Source: Candidatus Bathyarchaeota archaeon (GTDB lineage: Archaea; Thermoproteota; Bathyarchaeia; EX4484-135; B24-G1). From it: a DNA stretch of 7,292 nucleotides. Below, piece by piece: positions 6,384-7,292 of this stretch; position 1 is the stretch's first letter, and each line of letters opens with the position of its first letter. A model generated the notes under the pieces. The model did not search any database and was not told where the DNA came from. It worked only from the letters and a program-made list of their open reading frames with translations. A program made the position numbers and the translations under genes. Location: NCBI GenBank assembly GCA_003662535.1, contig QMYG01000028.1, positions 1 to 7,292 of the forward strand, in the 5' to 3' direction.

Positions 6384-6462
6384 ACACCCATACACACCCT
6401 TAGACACTCATACACTCTTATACACTCACACACTCTCACTCTCTCACACTCTTAATACACTC
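6384..6462 (-). repeat. Array of GAGTGT/GGGTGT units in the regulator leader
   Basis: The forward strand shows ACAC(T/C)C beginning at 6384, 6394, 6404, 6412, 6422, 6430, 6446 and 6457. A degenerate copy lies near 6438. On the transcribed minus strand these are GAGTGT (six) or GGGTGT (two), mostly 8 or 10 bases apart and joined by TATAAG, TCTAAG or TATTAAG-like spacers. The array fills the space between the divergent promoter region and the start of the minus-strand regulator. It would be within its 5' leader if transcription starts near 6447-6450. It is either an operator array or an RNA-level binding site, or simple-sequence expansion. Confidence 0.75.
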
Positions 6463-6465
6463 ATC

Positions 6466-6523
6466 GGTCTTATAAGTATATCTATCAGATGTATCAATTA
6501 TAGATACATTTAAATTATAGACC
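6466..6523. promoter_or_regulatory. Divergent promoter/operator with nested inverted repeats
   Basis: The core ATGTATC (6489-6495) and GATACAT (6503-6509) form perfect 7-bp arms around a 7-base AT spacer. Outer near-symmetric arms are GGTCTTATAA (6466-6475) and TTATAGACC (6515-6523), the latter one base shorter. On the plus side ATTTAAATTATA (6508-6519) can be a TATA box placing transcription at about 6540, the start codon of the small plus-strand gene, which would then be leaderless. On the minus side the palindrome CTTATAAG (6469-6476) fits a TATA box for the larger regulator. A dimeric winged-helix protein binding here would control both genes. Confidence 0.6.
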
Positions 6524-6539
6524 ATCATCGAGATAACTT

Positions 6540-6782
6540 GTGCAATCCTATAGACTTGAAATCAATGAAAAACGCTGTCTCACACTATTGTTGCGTAGAT
6601 TAAAGTCTAAAAGGTCTCCATACATAGAAATTGAGCTCCTAAAAGCCATACCAAATTATAAGCGGGTGATTAAATCACTACATAGTAAGGGGCTAGTCTA
6701 CTATTATAAGGCAAGGAGAACAGTCGGTTTAACAGAGGAAGGCTATTACGTGGCACTAGCATTAATGAAAGAGGGATACTAG
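6540..6782 (+). CDS. Small winged-helix protein, putative DNA-binding regulator
   Basis: I do not recognise a named family. The 80-residue basic protein begins with a GTG (6540-6542) and reads MQSYRLEINEKRCLTLLLRR. A helix-turn-helix-like stretch occupies about residues 12-50 (LTLLLRRLKSKRSPYIEIEL, then LKAIPNYKRVIKSLHSKGL). A wing with VYYYKARRTVGLTEEG and a C-terminal helix (YYVALALMKEGY) follow. This is the plan of small archaeal and archaeal-virus winged-helix proteins. No clear ribosome binding site is present, but the TATA-like box at 6508-6519 predicts a leaderless transcript starting at the GTG. The DNA is AT-rich (about 37% GC in 6541-6600, counted by hand), much lower than the ribosomal block. 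It is divergent to the other regulator and 57 bases upstream of tRNA-Phe. Target genes are unknown. Confidence 0.75.
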   Translation: MQSYRLEINEKRCLTLLLRRLKSKRSPYIEIELLKAIPNYKRVIKSLHSKGLVYYYKARRTVGLTEEGYYVALALMKEGY

Positions 6783-6797
6783 CCCAACCGAAAAACC

Positions 6798-6807
6798 CAA
6801 ATAAATC
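6798..6807 (+). promoter_or_regulatory. Weak TATA-like element before tRNA-Phe
   Basis: The AT-rich CAAATAAATC lies about 33-42 bases before the tRNA 5' end, at a distance that suits an archaeal box A with a short 5' leader. It is a poor match compared with the tRNA-Thr element, and readthrough from the small regulator gene is possible. Confidence 0.25.
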
Positions 6808-6839
6808 CCAACAAACCAAAGAAATACGGACGAAAGGGC

Positions 6840-6916
6840 GCCGCGGTAGCTCAGTCTGGGAGAGCGCCCGGCTGAAGACCGGGTTGTCGCCGGTTCAAAT
6901 CCGGCCCGCGGCACCA
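6840..6916 (+). tRNA. trnF: tRNA-Phe(GAA)
   Basis: A full cloverleaf can be folded. The acceptor stem is GCCGCGG (6840-6846) with CCGCGGC (6906-6912), discriminator A6913 and CCA encoded at 6914-6916. The D arm has GCTC/GAGC. The anticodon stem CCCGG/CCGGG closes the loop CTGAAGA, with anticodon GAA at 6874-6876. The variable loop is five bases, and the T arm is GCCGG/CCGGC with loop TTCAAAT. There is no intron. It reads UUC and, by wobble, UUU codons. Confidence 0.97.
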
Positions 6917-6939
6917 ACGTCAGATTTTGTGGGGTTGCT

Positions 6940-6950
6940 AGGATTTTTTG
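6940..6950 (+). terminator. T-run terminator after tRNA-Phe
   Basis: A run of six T (6944-6949) lies 28 bases after the encoded CCA, with a shorter run of four T at 6925-6928. Archaeal polymerase commonly stops at such U-tracts without a hairpin. The site separates tRNA-Phe from the promoter of tRNA-Thr. Confidence 0.5.
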
Positions 6951-6958
6951 TCGGGCAT

Positions 6959-6971
6959 AAAAGATTTAAAT
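6959..6971 (+). promoter_or_regulatory. Promoter of tRNA-Thr
   Basis: AAAAGATTTAAAT contains a purine-rich upstream element and the TATA box TTTAAA at 6965-6970. The box centre is about 29 bases before the mature tRNA 5' end, the expected archaeal spacing. It is the clearest promoter in the window. Confidence 0.7.
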
Positions 6972-6996
6972 GCAGTCGCCAGAAAATCACGCTGGT

Positions 6997-7074
6997 GCCT
7001 CGGTAGCCTAGCCGGGTTAGGGCGCCTCCTTGGTAAGGAGGAGGTCCCGGGTTCAAATCCCGGCCGAGGCTCCA
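6997..7074 (+). tRNA. trnT: tRNA-Thr(GGT)
   Basis: The acceptor stem GCCTCGG (6997-7003) pairs with CCGAGGC (7064-7070), followed by discriminator T7071 and encoded CCA (7072-7074). The anticodon stem CCTCC/GGAGG holds the loop TTGGTAA with anticodon GGT at 7032-7034. The T arm is CCGGG/CCCGG with loop TTCAAAT. It decodes ACC and ACU. There is no intron, and the gene has its own promoter separate from tRNA-Phe. Confidence 0.97.
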
Positions 7075-7138
7075 ACAACACATCGAAATTTATTCCCTAG
7101 ATAACGCTCAAAGTTGTTCGTGTGGCTTCTTCTCTCGG

Positions 7139-7147
7139 GTTTATGAA
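7139..7147 (+). promoter_or_regulatory. Possible TATA box before the hairpin element
   Basis: GGTTTATGA resembles an archaeal box A (TTTATG). A start 25-27 bases downstream would fall at about 7169, exactly where the first hairpin arm begins. The coincidence is suggestive but the match is imperfect. Confidence 0.25.
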
Positions 7148-7150
7148 GTA

Positions 7151-7166
7151 GAGTAGGAGAGTAGGA
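7151..7166 (+). repeat. Tandem duplication of GAGTAGGA
   Basis: Two exact copies of the 8-mer GAGTAGGA occupy 7151-7158 and 7159-7166. They run into the palindrome GGAGCTCC (7164-7171) at the left edge of the inverted-repeat element. The purpose is unknown; it may be part of the same element or a binding site. Confidence 0.6.
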
Positions 7167-7168
7167 GC

Positions 7169-7239
7169 TCCATTAACCATAAGGGCGCTCCTTATGGTTA
7201 ATGGAAACCATTAACCGAAGTATGGTTAATGGTTTCCAT
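7169..7239. repeat. Interlocked double inverted repeat (four arms, two alternative folds)
   Basis: The first hairpin pairs TCCATTAACCATAAGG (7169-7184) with CCTTATGGTTAATGGA (7190-7205), 16 bp around a 5-base loop. The second pairs ATGGAAACCATTAACC (7201-7216) with GGTTAATGGTTTCCAT (7224-7239), 16 bp around a 7-base loop. The hairpins overlap by five bases and share the core CCATTAACC in alternating orientation. An alternative fold pairs arm 2 with arm 3 (GGTTAATGG, 7196-7204, with 7208-7216, loop AAA). In that fold arm 1 pairs with arm 4 (CCATTAACCATA, 7170-7181, with 7221-7232). TTTT follows at 7241-7244. The element is not part of the tRNA. It could be a leader switch, a tandem terminator, a repeat family member or the end of a mobile element. 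Confidence 0.85.
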
Positions 7240-7292
7240 GTTTTCAATGAATATTCTTGCTACGCCCCCTGTCGATGTTTATCATGCCGGCC
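7238..7292 (+). CDS. Possible start of an unidentified gene, cut by the window end
   Basis: An ATG at 7238-7240, overlapping the last bases of the hairpin element, opens a frame of 18 codons that stays open to the end of the window. A second ATG follows at 7247-7249. The reading is MFSMNILATPPVDVYHAG. The hydrophobic strand followed by PP resembles the N-terminus of Rossmann-like proteins (for example glycosyltransferases or B12-binding radical SAM enzymes), but 18 residues cannot establish a family. If real, the double hairpin would form its 5' leader and hide its start region. Confidence 0.35.
   Translation, partial: MFSMNILATPPVDVYHAG

Noticed and set aside
6366..6407. GTG start that would lengthen the winged-helix regulator by 14 residues
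   Set aside because: The added residues are encoded by the GAGTGT repeat leader, and the inner ATG has a better ribosome binding site.
6384..6462. GAGTGT array as a CRISPR
   Set aside because: Units are only 6-10 bases with no unique spacers of CRISPR length.
6840..7074. Attachment-site duplication of a tRNA 3' end
   Set aside because: I found no second copy of the 3' end of either tRNA elsewhere in the window, and there is no integrase.
6895..7083. Minus-strand open frame across both tRNA genes (contains GRDLNPGPPPYQ)
   Set aside because: It is the antisense of tRNA-Thr, a well-known source of spurious protein predictions.

Overview
The window is archaeal. It carries archaeal-type ribosomal proteins L12/P1, L10/P0, L1 and L11, the archaeal Spt5 (NusG-like) factor, a 55-residue SecE, the archaeal/plant-type D-aminoacyl-tRNA deacylase DtdA (DTD2), an archaeal alanyl-tRNA synthetase with an N-terminal four-cysteine motif, tRNA genes with CCA encoded in the DNA, and archaeal TATA-like elements of the GATTTAAAT / GACTTAAA type. 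The GC-rich genes, frequent TTG and GTG starts and rpl12-alaS adjacency suggest a thermophilic or TACK-type archaeon. The lineage cannot be fixed from this sequence alone.

Positions 1-5840 form a minus-strand block, read here in transcription order: argF (ornithine carbamoyltransferase), dtdA, secE, nusG/spt5, rpl11, rpl1, rpl10/P0, rpl12/P1, then the 5' part of alaS, cut by the window start. argF and dtdA are closely coupled, rpl1 and rpl10 share a base (TAATG), and the spacing suggests sub-promoters before secE, rpl11 and rpl1. The block joins protein export, transcription elongation, the ribosomal stalk, alanine charging and D-amino-acid proofreading, so most of it serves translation. argF is the metabolic outlier. 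The small secE gene and the truncated alaS both start with TTG and are easy to miss.

Positions about 5880-6835 are much more AT-rich. Two winged-helix-like regulator genes are divergently arranged (minus 5901-6365, plus 6540-6782). They share a compact intergenic region with nested inverted repeats. The leader of the minus-strand gene consists of about eight GAGTGT/GGGTGT units at 8-10 base spacing. This island looks foreign relative to the ribosomal block and may be a self-regulating pair or the residue of a mobile element.

Positions 6840-7074 hold tRNA-Phe(GAA) and tRNA-Thr(GGT) on the plus strand. After them, at 7169-7239, lies the most striking structural element of the window: two perfect 16-bp inverted repeats that share bases and a common core, so that all four arms can pair in two mutually exclusive ways. 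A short open reading frame begins exactly at its right edge and runs off the window, so the element may be a regulatory leader or a mobile or structural repeat.

Most of the window is conserved housekeeping sequence. The candidates for something new are the interlocked hairpins, the GAGTGT repeat leader and the divergent regulator pair.
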